This document shows, piece after piece, positions 7,753 to 16,233 of a stretch of 64,000 nucleotides of DNA. The notes under the pieces were generated by a model. It ran no database searches. It saw only the letters and a program-made list of their open reading frames with translations, and was not told where the DNA came from. The DNA comes from VAZQ01 sp036555745 (GTDB lineage: Bacteria; Pseudomonadota; Alphaproteobacteria; Rhizobiales; Xanthobacteraceae). Numbering within the stretch: the stretch's first letter is position 1; each line of letters starts with the position of its first letter. The stretch covers positions 1 to 64,000 of the forward strand of contig DATBKV010000190.1 of NCBI GenBank assembly GCA_036555745.1, written 5' to 3'. A program made the position numbers and the translations under genes.

Positions 7753-8943
7753 TCAGCGCGCCCGCGCCCACCGATGGGCGGCGAGCGCGAACAGGCCGCC
7801 GACGGCCGCCAGCAACGCCATCGCGCCATAGGCGAGGCCCTGCGAGCGCGCGTAGAGCACGCCGGAGACGCCCATGGCTGCAGCCATCGCGAGGCCGAGC
7901 GCCACCGCGAGGTAGCCCTGCGCGGTCGCGCCGAGTTCGGCCGGCGCGGCGCGCGCGACGCAGCCGAGCGCGGCGAGATGGGTGGCGCCGAAGGAGAGCG
8001 CGTGCAGGCACTGCAGCAGCGGCAGCAGCGCCGGCGGCGGCCCGAGCGCCATGGCGCCCCAGCGCGCGAGCGCACCGGCCGCGCCCGCGATCAGCAGCGT
8101 CGTTGGCGCGAGCGGCAGCCGCCACGAGACCGCAAACAGCACGATCTCGGCGACCACCGCGAGCGCCCACAACGCGCCGATGGCGGTGCCGTCGAGACCC
8201 TCGGCCCGCCACGCCAGTGCGGAGAAGCCGTAGTAGACCGCGTGGCTCGCCTGGATCAGGCTTGCCGCCGCGACGGCACCGAGAAAGCCGTGGTCGCGCA
8301 GCAGGGTCCACGCAGAGGGCAGCGCGCCGGCAGGTCCGCTGCGCTCGCGCGGAGCGAGCGGGACGAGCGCAAGCGCCGCGGCCGCCGCGACGCCCATGGT
8401 CGCCACCAGAAGCCAGAGCAGGTCGCGCGCGGAGACAAAGTCGAGCAGGATGCCGGCGGCGAAGCTGCCGGCGATGAAGGCGGCCGAGCCCCACAGCCGC
8501 ACCGGCCCATAGGCGCGGTCGAGACCGCCGAGCCCGCGCAACGCGTAGCTGTCGGCGAGTGGCATGATCGGCGTATAGGCGGCCGAGGCGAGCGCGAACA
8601 CGATCGCGATGGCGAGCGTTCCCTGCGCGAGCGCGAGCGCGCCGTAGCCGAGGAGAGCCAGGGCCGCCGCGATCACGATCGCGCGCCGCAGCGCATCGTG
8701 GCGATCGGCGCTGCGGGTGGCGAGCGGGATCGCAAACAAGCGCACGATCATCGGGAGCGCCAGTACGACGCCGATCGCGCCCGCGTCCAGGCCACGCGCC
8801 GCGAGCCAGAGCGGCAGGAACGGCAGTTGCACGCCGAGCGCGGCGAACAGCGCGGCGTAAAACAGCGCGAGCCGCCACGCGAAGGCGGCGCCGAATGTGG
8901 AGCTGTTGAGGCTAATGCGGTGAGTCCAATGTTTGTCCTGCAC
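7753..8943 (-). CDS. MFS transporter, MFS_1-like (HcaT-type) family
   Basis: This polytopic inner-membrane protein has about 396 residues and roughly 12 predicted helices. The first helix region is AWRLALFYAALFAALGVQLPFLPLWL. The residues after helix 2 (ATRSADRHDALRRAI) match the MFS loop 2-3 motif area, and the fourth helix carries TPIMPLADSYALRGLGG. The composition and the early FLPLWL motif resemble the 3-phenylpropionate/nucleoside-type MFS_1-like group, so a small organic acid is possible as substrate, with no further support. The start is uncertain: GTG at 8943 is used, while an upstream GTG at 8979 would add 12 residues; neither has a good ribosome-binding site. It is 71 bases from the dehydratase gene. 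Confidence 0.85.
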   Translation of the reverse strand: MQDKHWTHRISLNSSTFGAAFAWRLALFYAALFAALGVQLPFLPLWLAARGLDAGAIGVVLALPMIVRLFAIPLATRSADRHDALRRAIVIAAALALLGYGALALAQGTLAIAIVFALASAAYTPIMPLADSYALRGLGGLDRAYGPVRLWGSAAFIAGSFAAGILLDFVSARDLLWLLVATMGVAAAAALALVPLAPRERSGPAGALPSAWTLLRDHGFLGAVAAASLIQASHAVYYGFSALAWRAEGLDGTAIGALWALAVVAEIVLFAVSWRLPLAPTTLLIAGAAGALARWGAMALGPPPALLPLLQCLHALSFGATHLAALGCVARAAPAELGATAQGYLAVALGLAMAAAMGVSGVLYARSQGLAYGAMALLAAVGGLFALAAHRWARAR

Positions 8944-9014
8944 CTGCGCCGGGTATGGTGCTGCGGCGCATCCGCGCACGCACGCGGCCCGCGATCACCG
9001 GAAAGGAGAGCGCA

Positions 9015-10004
9015 CTACGCCACCAGCCGGTGGAACAGCTCCGGATCGACATTGCCTCCGGACAGCACGGCGACCGCGACCTTGCCCTTGACGTCGATCT
9101 TGTTCGACAGCAGCGCGGCGAGCGCCACCGCGCCGCCCGGCTCCACCACCAGCTTGAGCTCGCGGAACGCGAAGGCGACCGCCGCGGCGACCTCGGCGTC
9201 GCTGACCGCGGTGCCCTGCCCGACCAGAGCGCGGTTGATGGCGAAGGTGAGCTCGCCGGGGGTTTGCGCCATCAGCGCATCGCAGATGGTGCCGGTGATC
9301 GCGGCGTTCTTCTCGCGCCGGCCGCTCCTGAACGAGCGGGCGTGATCGTCAAAGCCTTCGGGTTCCGCGGTATAGAGGCGCGCCTGCGGCATGCGCGCCT
9401 TGACCGCGAGCGCGATGCCGGCGGTGAGCCCGCCGCCCGAGGCGGTTACCGCGACCACGTCGGCGACGAGCCCCTGGGCCGCGAGATCCTCGACGATCTC
9501 ACGCCCGGCCGTGCCCTGCCCGGCGATGACGAGGGGGTCGTCGTAGGGCGGCACCAGCGCGGCGTGGCGCTGCGCGGCGATCTCGCGCGCAATCGCCTGC
9601 CGGTCCTGCCGCGCGCGGTCATAGAGCACCACCTCGGCGCCCAGCTCGGCCGTCCGCTCGCGCTTGGGACGCGGCGCATCCGCGGGCATGACGATCACAG
9701 CGGGCATACCGAGCAACCGCGCCGCTGCCGCCACCCCCTGCGCGTGGTTGCCCGAGGAGAACGCCACCACCCCGCCGGCGCGTTCGGCTGGCGGGATCGA
9801 GGACAGCTTGTTGTAGGCGCCGCGGAACTTGAACGAGCCGGTACGCTGGAGCGTTTCCGCCTTGAGGAAGACGCGCGCGCCGGTCAACGCATCGAGCACG
9901 GGCGAGGTCACCAGCGGGGTGCGGAGCGCGATGCCGGCCAGTCGCTGCGCGGCGGCGTCGACGTCGGCGGCGGTCGGCAAGGCGGGAGTCGGCAATGGTT
10001 GCAT
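9015..10004 (-). CDS. PLP-dependent threonine/serine dehydratase
   Basis: The product is 329 residues and cytosolic, a fold-type II PLP enzyme that deaminates threonine or serine to a 2-oxo acid. The PLP lysine lies in GSFKFRGAYNK, the substrate loop is SSGNHAQG, and the phosphate-binding glycine loop is ASGGGLTAG. The protein ends with VAVLSGGNVDPELF. There is no C-terminal ACT domain, so it is the short catabolic form without allosteric feedback rather than a long IlvA. The ATG at 10004 matches the normal family N-terminus (TAADVDAAAQRLAGIALRTP); an ATG nine codons upstream is also possible. It is divergent from the GT21 gene. Confidence 0.92.
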   Translation of the reverse strand: MQPLPTPALPTAADVDAAAQRLAGIALRTPLVTSPVLDALTGARVFLKAETLQRTGSFKFRGAYNKLSSIPPAERAGGVVAFSSGNHAQGVAAAARLLGMPAVIVMPADAPRPKRERTAELGAEVVLYDRARQDRQAIAREIAAQRHAALVPPYDDPLVIAGQGTAGREIVEDLAAQGLVADVVAVTASGGGLTAGIALAVKARMPQARLYTAEPEGFDDHARSFRSGRREKNAAITGTICDALMAQTPGELTFAINRALVGQGTAVSDAEVAAAVAFAFRELKLVVEPGGAVALAALLSNKIDVKGKVAVAVLSGGNVDPELFHRLVA

Positions 10005-10109
10005 TCGTTGCGGACGGTAGGCCGCGATCATGGCCCCGGCAAGAGCGCAGCCGCAACGATTCGACGCTCGTCACATCAATGTCACCGCCGGCGTGGGATA
10101 GCTGCCGCC

Positions 10110-11327
10110 ATGAGCATCGCGATTTGGGCTGTCGGCACATACTGCGTTGCAGCGACCAGCGTTCATATCGGCAGCATCATGATCGCGATGAAGCGCTGCC
10201 GCAAACGCGCGTCGGCTCCGTCGCAAACGGCGCTGGAGCTCTTGCGGCTGACGCGTTTTCTGCGGCGAAGCGGACGCCGGTTCGCGGGACAAGCGCGTTC
10301 TCCGATAAAATCCGCGGCCGGCGCACCTGGCGTTAGTTTGATTCGGCCGATCTGCGGGCTGGAAAATCACATCGCGGACACGCTGCGTTCGGGCTTCGAG
10401 CTCGACTACCCGCGTTACGAGATCATCTTCTGCGCGGCCGCCGGCGGCGATGCCGCCATACCGCTGGTGGAGCGCCTGATTGCCGCGCATCGGCATATTC
10501 CGGCGCGGCTCCTGATCGGCAATGAGGCGATCAGCGAAAACCCGAAGCTCAACAACGTCTGCAAGGGTTGGCGCGCGGCCGCCTACGATTGGGTGGCGAT
10601 GGCGGACAGCAACGTGCTGATGCCGCCGGACTACATCCAGCGGCTGCTCGCGGCGTGGCGCTCGGATGCCGGACTGGTCAGTTCGCCGCCGGTCGGCTGC
10701 CGTCCCGACGGATTTTGGGCCGAGCTCGAATGCGCATTCCTCAATACCCATGAGGTGCGCTGGCAATACGCGGCGGCGGGCGTCGGCATCGGCTTCGCCC
10801 AAGGCAAGTCGATGCTGTACCGGCGCAGCCAGATCGAAGGCGCGGGCGGCATCCGGCTGCTGGCGAGCGAGCCGGCGGAGGACGCCGCATCGACCAAGCT
10901 GGTGCGGCGCCTGGGGCTGCGCGTGTGCCTGGTCGATGCGCCGTTCGAGCAGCCGCTAGGCTGCAGATCCGCGCGCGACGTATGGGCGCGCCAGTTGCGC
11001 TGGGCGCGGCTGCGGCAGGCCTCGTTCAAGCCCTACTACGCGCTCGAAATCTTCTCGGGCGGCATCGGCCCGCTGCTGGCGGCGGCGTGGGTGCTCACCG
11101 CCTCCGGATTGCCCGTGGGCGGCGTGGTGGTGGCAGCCGCGGTGTGGTACGGCGCCGAGGCCGCGCTGGCGCACGCGGCCGGGTGGCATCTCAGCGTGCG
11201 ATCGCCGCTGACCTGGATAGCGCGCGATCTGCTCTTGCCCGTCTTGTGGATCGGCGGCTGGGCCGGCCGCGACTTCGTCTGGCGCGGCAATCAGATGCGA
11301 GCCGCGGAGTCGCGCGGGGCGATCTAG
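10110..11327 (+). CDS. GT21-type glycosyltransferase (ceramide glucosyltransferase-like)
   Basis: The product is 405 residues and membrane-bound. It starts with a transmembrane helix (IWAVGTYCVAATSVHIGSIM) and ends with a hydrophobic membrane region. The glycosyltransferase domain carries GT21 markers: VSLIRPICGLENH, the nucleotide-binding DSN in WVAMADSNVLMPP, SEPAEDAA as the later acidic position, and the RQLRW motif characteristic of processive and ceramide-type GTs. GT21 enzymes transfer a sugar from a UDP- or related donor to a lipid such as ceramide or a hopanoid. The acceptor here is undetermined. It is transcribed alone, divergently from the dehydratase gene, with 144 bases to the SDR gene. 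Confidence 0.88.
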   Translation: MSIAIWAVGTYCVAATSVHIGSIMIAMKRCRKRASAPSQTALELLRLTRFLRRSGRRFAGQARSPIKSAAGAPGVSLIRPICGLENHIADTLRSGFELDYPRYEIIFCAAAGGDAAIPLVERLIAAHRHIPARLLIGNEAISENPKLNNVCKGWRAAAYDWVAMADSNVLMPPDYIQRLLAAWRSDAGLVSSPPVGCRPDGFWAELECAFLNTHEVRWQYAAAGVGIGFAQGKSMLYRRSQIEGAGGIRLLASEPAEDAASTKLVRRLGLRVCLVDAPFEQPLGCRSARDVWARQLRWARLRQASFKPYYALEIFSGGIGPLLAAAWVLTASGLPVGGVVVAAAVWYGAEAALAHAAGWHLSVRSPLTWIARDLLLPVLWIGGWAGRDFVWRGNQMRAAESRGAI

Positions 11328-11471
11328 CGGCCGTTCCCGCAGCCACAGCCGGCAGCTTTCCAGCAGACGCGCTCTGATTCCTGGTCGACTTGCGTACCCA
11401 GCATATGGACAGTGCGCGGGCGCAGTATTGTAGAATTGCGCTGTTTCCAATCTCGCGCGCCAGGATCAGCC

Positions 11472-12251
11472 ATGGATCTCGGAATTGCCGGCCGCAAGGC
11501 TATCGTCTGCGCCTCTAGCCGCGGGCTGGGTCGCGCCTGCGCGCGGGCGCTCGCGCAGGCGGGTTGCGAAGTCATCATCAACGGGCGGGACGGAAAGGCG
11601 CTCGATGCGACCGCCACGGAGCTGCGCCAAGCGACCGGGGCCAAGGTGAGTGCCGTGCAAGCCGACGTCGCGACGCCGGAAGGTCAGGCGGCGCTGCTCG
11701 GCGCCTGCCCCGAGCCCGACATTCTGGTGAACAACAATGCGGGACCGCCGTTCCGCGATTTCAGACAGCTCACGCGCGCGCAGATGATCGATGGCGTCAT
11801 CGCCAATATGGTGGTGGCGATCGAGCTGACGCAGAAGGTGATCGACCCGATGGTACGGCGAAAATTCGGACGCATCGTCAATATCACCTCCGGCTCGGTA
11901 AAGATGCCGCTGGCCGGGCTCGATCTTTCTTCCGGGGCGCGCGCGGGCCTCACCGCCTTCTTCGCCGGGGTGGCGCGCGCGGTCGCCGCTTCCAACGTCA
12001 CTATCAATTTCCTGCTTCCCGGCACGTTCGATACCGAGCGGCTCGCTTCCAACATCGCCGCCAATGCCAACAGCAAGGGCATCCCGATCGAGCAGGCGAA
12101 GGCGGAGCGCATCGCGACCGTGCCAGCCAGGCGCTTCGGCCAGCCCGACGAATTTGGCGCCGCCTGCGCGTTCCTGTGCTCCGCCCAGGCCGGCTACATC
12201 ACGGGGCAGAACCTGCTGATCGACGGTGGCGCCTTCCCCGGCGCCATGTGA
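11472..12251 (+). CDS. Atypical SDR-family oxidoreductase (FabG-like)
   Basis: The product is 259 residues with a Rossmann fold. It has an N-terminal nucleotide-binding loop (VCASSRGLGRACA, a variant of TGxxxGxG), the NNNAG motif and a catalytic-type Ser in NITSGSVKMP. The usual YxxxK motif is absent. The equivalent stretch reads GLDLSSGARAGL, with no Tyr at the expected place. This matches a known subgroup of ketoacyl-reductase-like SDRs with imperfect catalytic tetrads. The C-terminus has the standard GYITGQNLLIDGGAFPG. The ATG at 11472 fits the family start. A GC-rich hairpin follows the stop. The substrate is unknown. Confidence 0.88.
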   Translation: MDLGIAGRKAIVCASSRGLGRACARALAQAGCEVIINGRDGKALDATATELRQATGAKVSAVQADVATPEGQAALLGACPEPDILVNNNAGPPFRDFRQLTRAQMIDGVIANMVVAIELTQKVIDPMVRRKFGRIVNITSGSVKMPLAGLDLSSGARAGLTAFFAGVARAVAASNVTINFLLPGTFDTERLASNIAANANSKGIPIEQAKAERIATVPARRFGQPDEFGAACAFLCSAQAGYITGQNLLIDGGAFPGAM

Positions 12252-12266
12252 GCACCCCGAAAGCGA

Positions 12267-12292
12267 ACGAGGCCGGCTTGCGCCGGCCTCGT
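12267..12292. terminator. GC-rich hairpin after the SDR gene
   Basis: A perfect 11-base-pair stem (12267-12277 with 12282-12292) closes a TTGC loop 16 bases after the SDR stop codon. No U-tract follows on either strand, so classical intrinsic termination is only partly supported. It may instead protect the mRNA 3' end. Confidence 0.5.
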
Positions 12293-12672
12293 CCCGCCCC
12301 CGAATAGATCGGGTTATCAGCACGGCGTAGCCGCGTGGGAAGCGCGGCGCGCCTTCTGTCGCTCCTGAGCCCGCATCGCCTGCAGCTCGGCGCACGAGTC
12401 AGGTGCATGAGGTAATCGTGTCCGGACCCGTGTCCGATTGCAAACGTAAATATCGCATAATCGGAGCCTTTCGGCGTAATGTCGGCAGCGTGTTGCCAAC
12501 AGGCAACAGCGGTCGGACCGCCAGCCACCATCTTGCCACACTCGCAGCCGCCGCGTGTCGATGCCCGGCCCCACCCGACGTTGCCCTCGCCTTGCCGAGG
12601 GCGGGGCTCCGACGCATGATCCGCTCCCTTGCGCCAGCGCCCCTTGAGCTCCACGCAGAAAGAGAGTGCTCC
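12293..12672. other. Intergenic stretch before the FAH gene, no clear gene
   Basis: The FAH reading frame stays open back to about 12403, but that upstream part is low in family resemblance and has no good ribosome-binding site, so it is treated as leader. On the opposite strand a frame ending at 12317 (tail AELQAMRAQERQKARRAS) looks protein-like, but no start codon with a ribosome-binding site was found for it. Confidence 0.4.
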
Positions 12673-13524
12673 ATGAAGCTTGTCCGCTTCGGCCCGCGCG
12701 GCCGCGAAAAGCCGGGAATTGTCGACGCCAAAGGGCGAATCCGCGACCTCTCGAAGGTGGTCCCCGACATCGCGGGCGAGGCGCTCTCGCCCAAGGGTCT
12801 TGCCCGCATCCGCAAGGCCCCGATCGACAAGCTTCCGCTCGTGCGCGGCAATCCCCGGCTCGGCGCATGCGTCGGCGGGGTCGGCAATTTCATCGCGATC
12901 GGGCTCAACTACTCCGACCACGCGGCCGAGGCCGGCATGCCGATCCCGAAAGAACCGATCATCTTCAACAAGGTGACCACCTGCATCTGCGGGCCGAATG
13001 ACGACACCCTTATCCCCAAAGGCTCGAGCAAGCTCGACTGGGAAGTCGAGCTCGGCATCGTCATCGGGCAACGCGCGCGCTATCTCGCCAAAGACAAGGC
13101 GCTCGACGCGGTCGCGGGATATTGCCTGGCCAACGACGTATCCGAGCGCGTGTTCCAGATCGAGCGCGCCGGACAGTGGATCAAGGGCAAGAGCAGCGAG
13201 ACGTTCGGGCCGCTCGGCCCCTGGCTGGTCACCAAGGATGAGATCAAGAACCCGCAGAATCTCAGCATGTGGCTCGACGTCAACGGCGAGAAGCGCCAGC
13301 GCGGGAACACCGGCACGATGATCTTCGACTGCCGGCACCTCGTCTGGTACTGCTCGCAGTTCTTCGTGCTCGAGCCTGGCGACGTCATCATCACCGGCAC
13401 GCCGCCAGGGGTCGGACTTGGGATGAAGCCGGAGCCGAAATTCCTGCGCGCCGGCGACGTGGTCACGCTCGGGATCGACGGGCTGGGCGAGCAGCAGCAG
13501 AAGATCGTCAAGCTCAAGGCGTGA
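12673..13524 (+). CDS. Fumarylacetoacetate hydrolase (FAH) family protein
   Basis: The product is 283 residues and cytosolic. The N-terminal cap (MKLVRFGPRGREKPGIVDA) precedes a C-terminal FAH domain. Metal-binding acidic residues lie in KLDWEVELGIVIG (the E-x-E pair) and in the NDVSERVFQ region. GKSSETFGPLGPWLVT and VIITGTPPGVGLGMKP are hallmark FAH motifs. The family includes ureidoglycolate lyase, 5-oxopent-3-ene-tricarboxylate decarboxylase and 2-keto-3-deoxy-fuconate-type hydrolases. The sequence alone does not separate these. The ATG at 12673 is preceded by AGAGAG. It converges with thiD 47 bases downstream. Confidence 0.9.
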   Translation: MKLVRFGPRGREKPGIVDAKGRIRDLSKVVPDIAGEALSPKGLARIRKAPIDKLPLVRGNPRLGACVGGVGNFIAIGLNYSDHAAEAGMPIPKEPIIFNKVTTCICGPNDDTLIPKGSSKLDWEVELGIVIGQRARYLAKDKALDAVAGYCLANDVSERVFQIERAGQWIKGKSSETFGPLGPWLVTKDEIKNPQNLSMWLDVNGEKRQRGNTGTMIFDCRHLVWYCSQFFVLEPGDVIITGTPPGVGLGMKPEPKFLRAGDVVTLGIDGLGEQQQKIVKLKA

Positions 13525-13571
13525 GCGCGCCGGTCCTGCGCGCGGCTCGCGAACGGGCCATCGCAGCGCCT

Positions 13572-14365
<794 letters not shown>

Positions 14366-14369
<4 letters not shown>

Positions 14370-15031
14370 CGGGGTGGGCGCCGCGCGAGCGCCGCATCCA
14401 CGGCGGCGCGTATCGTCTGCGCCGCCCTCTGTGGATCGGGCGCGAGCGAAAGCGCCGAGATCACCGCCACGCCGTCGGCGCCGGCGGCGATGGCGTCGGC
14501 GGCATTGCTCGCATCGATGCCGGCGATGCCGCAGAGCGGAAAGTCCGGCGCTCGGCGCCGAAAGACCGCAGCGATGCGCGCCAGCCCAGCGCAACCGATC
14601 GGCGGATCAGGATTGTCTTTCGATGAGGTCGCGAACACACCGCCGACGCCGGCATAGTCGAGCAGATCGAGGGGCGCCGCCTCCGCCTGTGCGACGGTCT
14701 TGACGGAAAGTCCGATGACCGCACCGCGGCCGAGCAATCGCCGAGCATCGGCGACCGGCATGTCCCCCTGTCCCACATGCACGCCGTCGGCACCCGCCGC
14801 GAGCGCGACGTCGACCCGGTCGTTGACCAGCAGCGGCAGTTTGAAAGGCGCGAGCGCCGCCTTGATCGATCGCGCGCGCTCGATCATGGAGCGGGTGTCA
14901 CCGTGCTTGTCGCGTAACTGCACCAAGGTGGCGCCGCCTTGCGCGACGAGGCGCACAAGCTCGGCGAGATCGCGGCCGTTCGCGCGCTCGGGATCGACCA
15001 ATGCATAGAGGCGCAGGTCGACGCGCATCAT
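14366..15031 (-). CDS. thiE: Thiamine-phosphate synthase
   Basis: The product is 221 residues and forms a TIM barrel that joins HMP-PP and thiazole phosphate to make thiamine phosphate. Family marks: LRLYALVDPE, GGATLVQLRDKHGDTR, PLLVNDRVDVALAAGADGVH, VGQGDMP, GLSVKTVAQAEAA, GVGGVFATSSKDNPDPPIG and a C-terminal phosphate-binding GIAGIDASNAADAIAAGADG. Two in-frame ATGs (15031 and 15028) are possible. The first overlaps the stop of a 46-codon ORF by the sequence ATGA. Translation of thiE is therefore probably coupled to that ORF, which carries the riboswitch-controlled ribosome-binding site. Confidence 0.96.
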
Positions 15032-15168
15032 AGCACCCCGATCGCGCGGCCCGAATGCGGCGCGAGCACGCGGGCAAGTTCGCGGGCCCCGCGCGGCCTC
15101 GATGGCATCACGAAGCGGCGCGGCGCGGGGTCGGACAGCTCGGATGTGAGCAAACTCAAGGCATGCAT
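15028..15168 (-). CDS. 46-codon ORF between the TPP riboswitch and thiE
   Basis: An ATG at 15168 sits seven bases after GGAGGGA (15176-15182), a strong ribosome-binding site located at the 3' edge of the TPP aptamer. The frame encodes 46 residues (start MHALSLLTSELSDPAPRRF, end APHSGRAIGVL) and its TGA overlaps the thiE ATG. This layout means the riboswitch most directly gates translation of this ORF, and thiE follows by coupling. No domain was recognised. It may be a leader peptide whose translation matters more than its product, or the remnant of a lost thi gene. The case rests on ribosome-binding site, spacing and overlap, not on homology. Confidence 0.55.
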   Translation of the reverse strand: MHALSLLTSELSDPAPRRFVMPSRPRGARELARVLAPHSGRAIGVL

Positions 15169-15171
15169 CTC

Positions 15172-15258
15172 AAGCTCCCTCCGCCGGCATGATCCGGATC
15201 AGGTTCGACGGGTTGGCTCAACGCCTCTCAGCCCGGCGTCACGGCCGCCGGGCACCCC
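15172..15258 (-). promoter_or_regulatory. TPP riboswitch (THI element)
   Basis: Read on the minus strand, the element has GGGGTGCCC at its 5' edge, the invariant CTGAGA (15226-15231) and the second conserved block with GAACCTGATC, CGGATCATGCC and GGAGGGA. These are the hallmark helices and bulges of the thiamine-pyrophosphate aptamer. No terminator hairpin with a U-run follows. The GGAGGGA at its 3' end is the ribosome-binding site of the next ORF, so translational control by sequestration when TPP is bound is most likely. It regulates the 46-codon ORF, thiE and thiD. Confidence 0.95.
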
Positions 15259-15479
15259 ATTGAGATCGCGGCATGGAATCTACGGACGCGCTGAGGTCGT
15301 GGCAAGTGGAGGCGGGCTCCGGCCGGAGCGGATGTGCGAGGCGCCGCGCAGCCACCGCGCTCAGCGCGCCATGTTGTCCGCGGGAGAATGCACAGTGCGC
15401 ACGAGGCCCGGCCCTTGCCTCGCACGGCCGTATTTGCTGCATTGCCGCCTCCGCCCGCGGGCCCGGCAGGGAGGCGCGA

Positions 15480-15716
15480 ATGATCCCGTTCTTCGTCCAG
15501 ATCAAATGCCAGCTCGGCAAATCTTATGACGTGGCGAACAAGCTGGCGGACGCCGAGCTCGCGTCCGAGATCTATTCCACCGCCGGCGACTTCGATCTGC
15601 TGGTGAAGTTCTACGTGGAGGACAACACCGACATCGGTCATTTCGTCAACGAGAAGGTGCAGACCATTCCGGGTATCCAGGACACGCGCACGATCATCAC
15701 CTTCAAGGCGTTCTGA
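15480..15716 (+). CDS. Stand-alone Lrp/AsnC ligand-binding (RAM) domain protein
   Basis: The product is 78 residues and consists only of the regulator-of-amino-acid-metabolism alpha/beta sandwich found at the C-terminus of Lrp/AsnC regulators. Visible motifs are FFVQIKCQLGKSYDVANKL, EIYSTAGDFDLLVKFYVED and IPGIQDTRTIITFKAF. The GDFDLL motif is the ligand-pocket glycine/aspartate pattern. No helix-turn-helix is present and the frame has no natural start further upstream. Such proteins form dimers or higher oligomers and may sense amino acids or modify full-length Lrp proteins. Start ATG at 15480. It lies 149 bases before the GYD gene. Confidence 0.88.
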   Translation: MIPFFVQIKCQLGKSYDVANKLADAELASEIYSTAGDFDLLVKFYVEDNTDIGHFVNEKVQTIPGIQDTRTIITFKAF

Positions 15717-15865
15717 GCAGGACCAGCGACGAAGCAGCTCAGGGCGAAGCGATAGGCGGCCTTGACGCGGGTCGGAAAAAGGCGGGGTATTCTGCGCCTG
15801 CCGGGCGGGCCGAGCGCGCGCATAGCGCTTGCAGCCGGACCCCGCCGTATCCGGGAGGACGCGAG

Positions 15866-16159
15866 ATGCCGACTTATATCGTGCTGGGAAGCTTCACCGA
15901 TCAAGGCCTGCGCAACGTCAAGGATAGTCCCAAGCGCGCAGAGGCCGTGGCCGCAATGGCGAAGAAGGCCGGCGCGGCGCTCAAGGAGACCTATTGGACG
16001 CTTGGACAATACGATTTCATCGCCGTATTCGAGGCGCCGGACGACGTCTCGATGACCGCGCTGGGCTTGAGCATCGGCAAGCTCGGCAATGTACGCACCG
16101 AGACGTTGCGCGCCTTCTCGGGGGCGGAGCTCAAGACCATCGTCGGCAAGGTGGCGTAG
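15866..16159 (+). CDS. GYD domain-containing protein
   Basis: The product is 97 residues, cytosolic, with a ferredoxin-like alpha/beta fold of the GYD family. It starts MPTYIVLGSFTDQGLRNVK, has a central helix KRAEAVAAMAKKAGAALKE, then a strand with YWTLGQYDFIAVFEAPDD (the family name motif G-x-Y-D is seen as GQYD) and a closing LRAFSGAELKTIVGKV. Function of the family is not established. An AGGACG-type site precedes the ATG. It lies close to another small alpha/beta protein of the Lrp ligand-domain type, transcribed in the same direction. Confidence 0.88.
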   Translation: MPTYIVLGSFTDQGLRNVKDSPKRAEAVAAMAKKAGAALKETYWTLGQYDFIAVFEAPDDVSMTALGLSIGKLGNVRTETLRAFSGAELKTIVGKVA

Positions 16160-16233
16160 CTTCGGACGATGGACTAAAGCCGAGCGCGGGCGGACGGCTC
16201 ATCGCTCGCGCACGCGCGTCGAGCCGCGGTCGC

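Noticed and set aside
8955..10109. Long plus-strand frame joined to the GT21 gene
   Set aside because: It is the antisense shadow of the dehydratase gene. The GT21 domain starts only after the ATG at 10110.
12317..12420. Minus-strand frame ending in AELQAMRAQERQKARRAS
   Set aside because: Helix-like composition but no start codon with a ribosome-binding site, and the reading upstream looks non-coding.
12403..12672. N-terminal extension of the FAH gene by 90 codons
   Set aside because: Open in frame but unlike the family. The ATG at 12673 matches the normal start.
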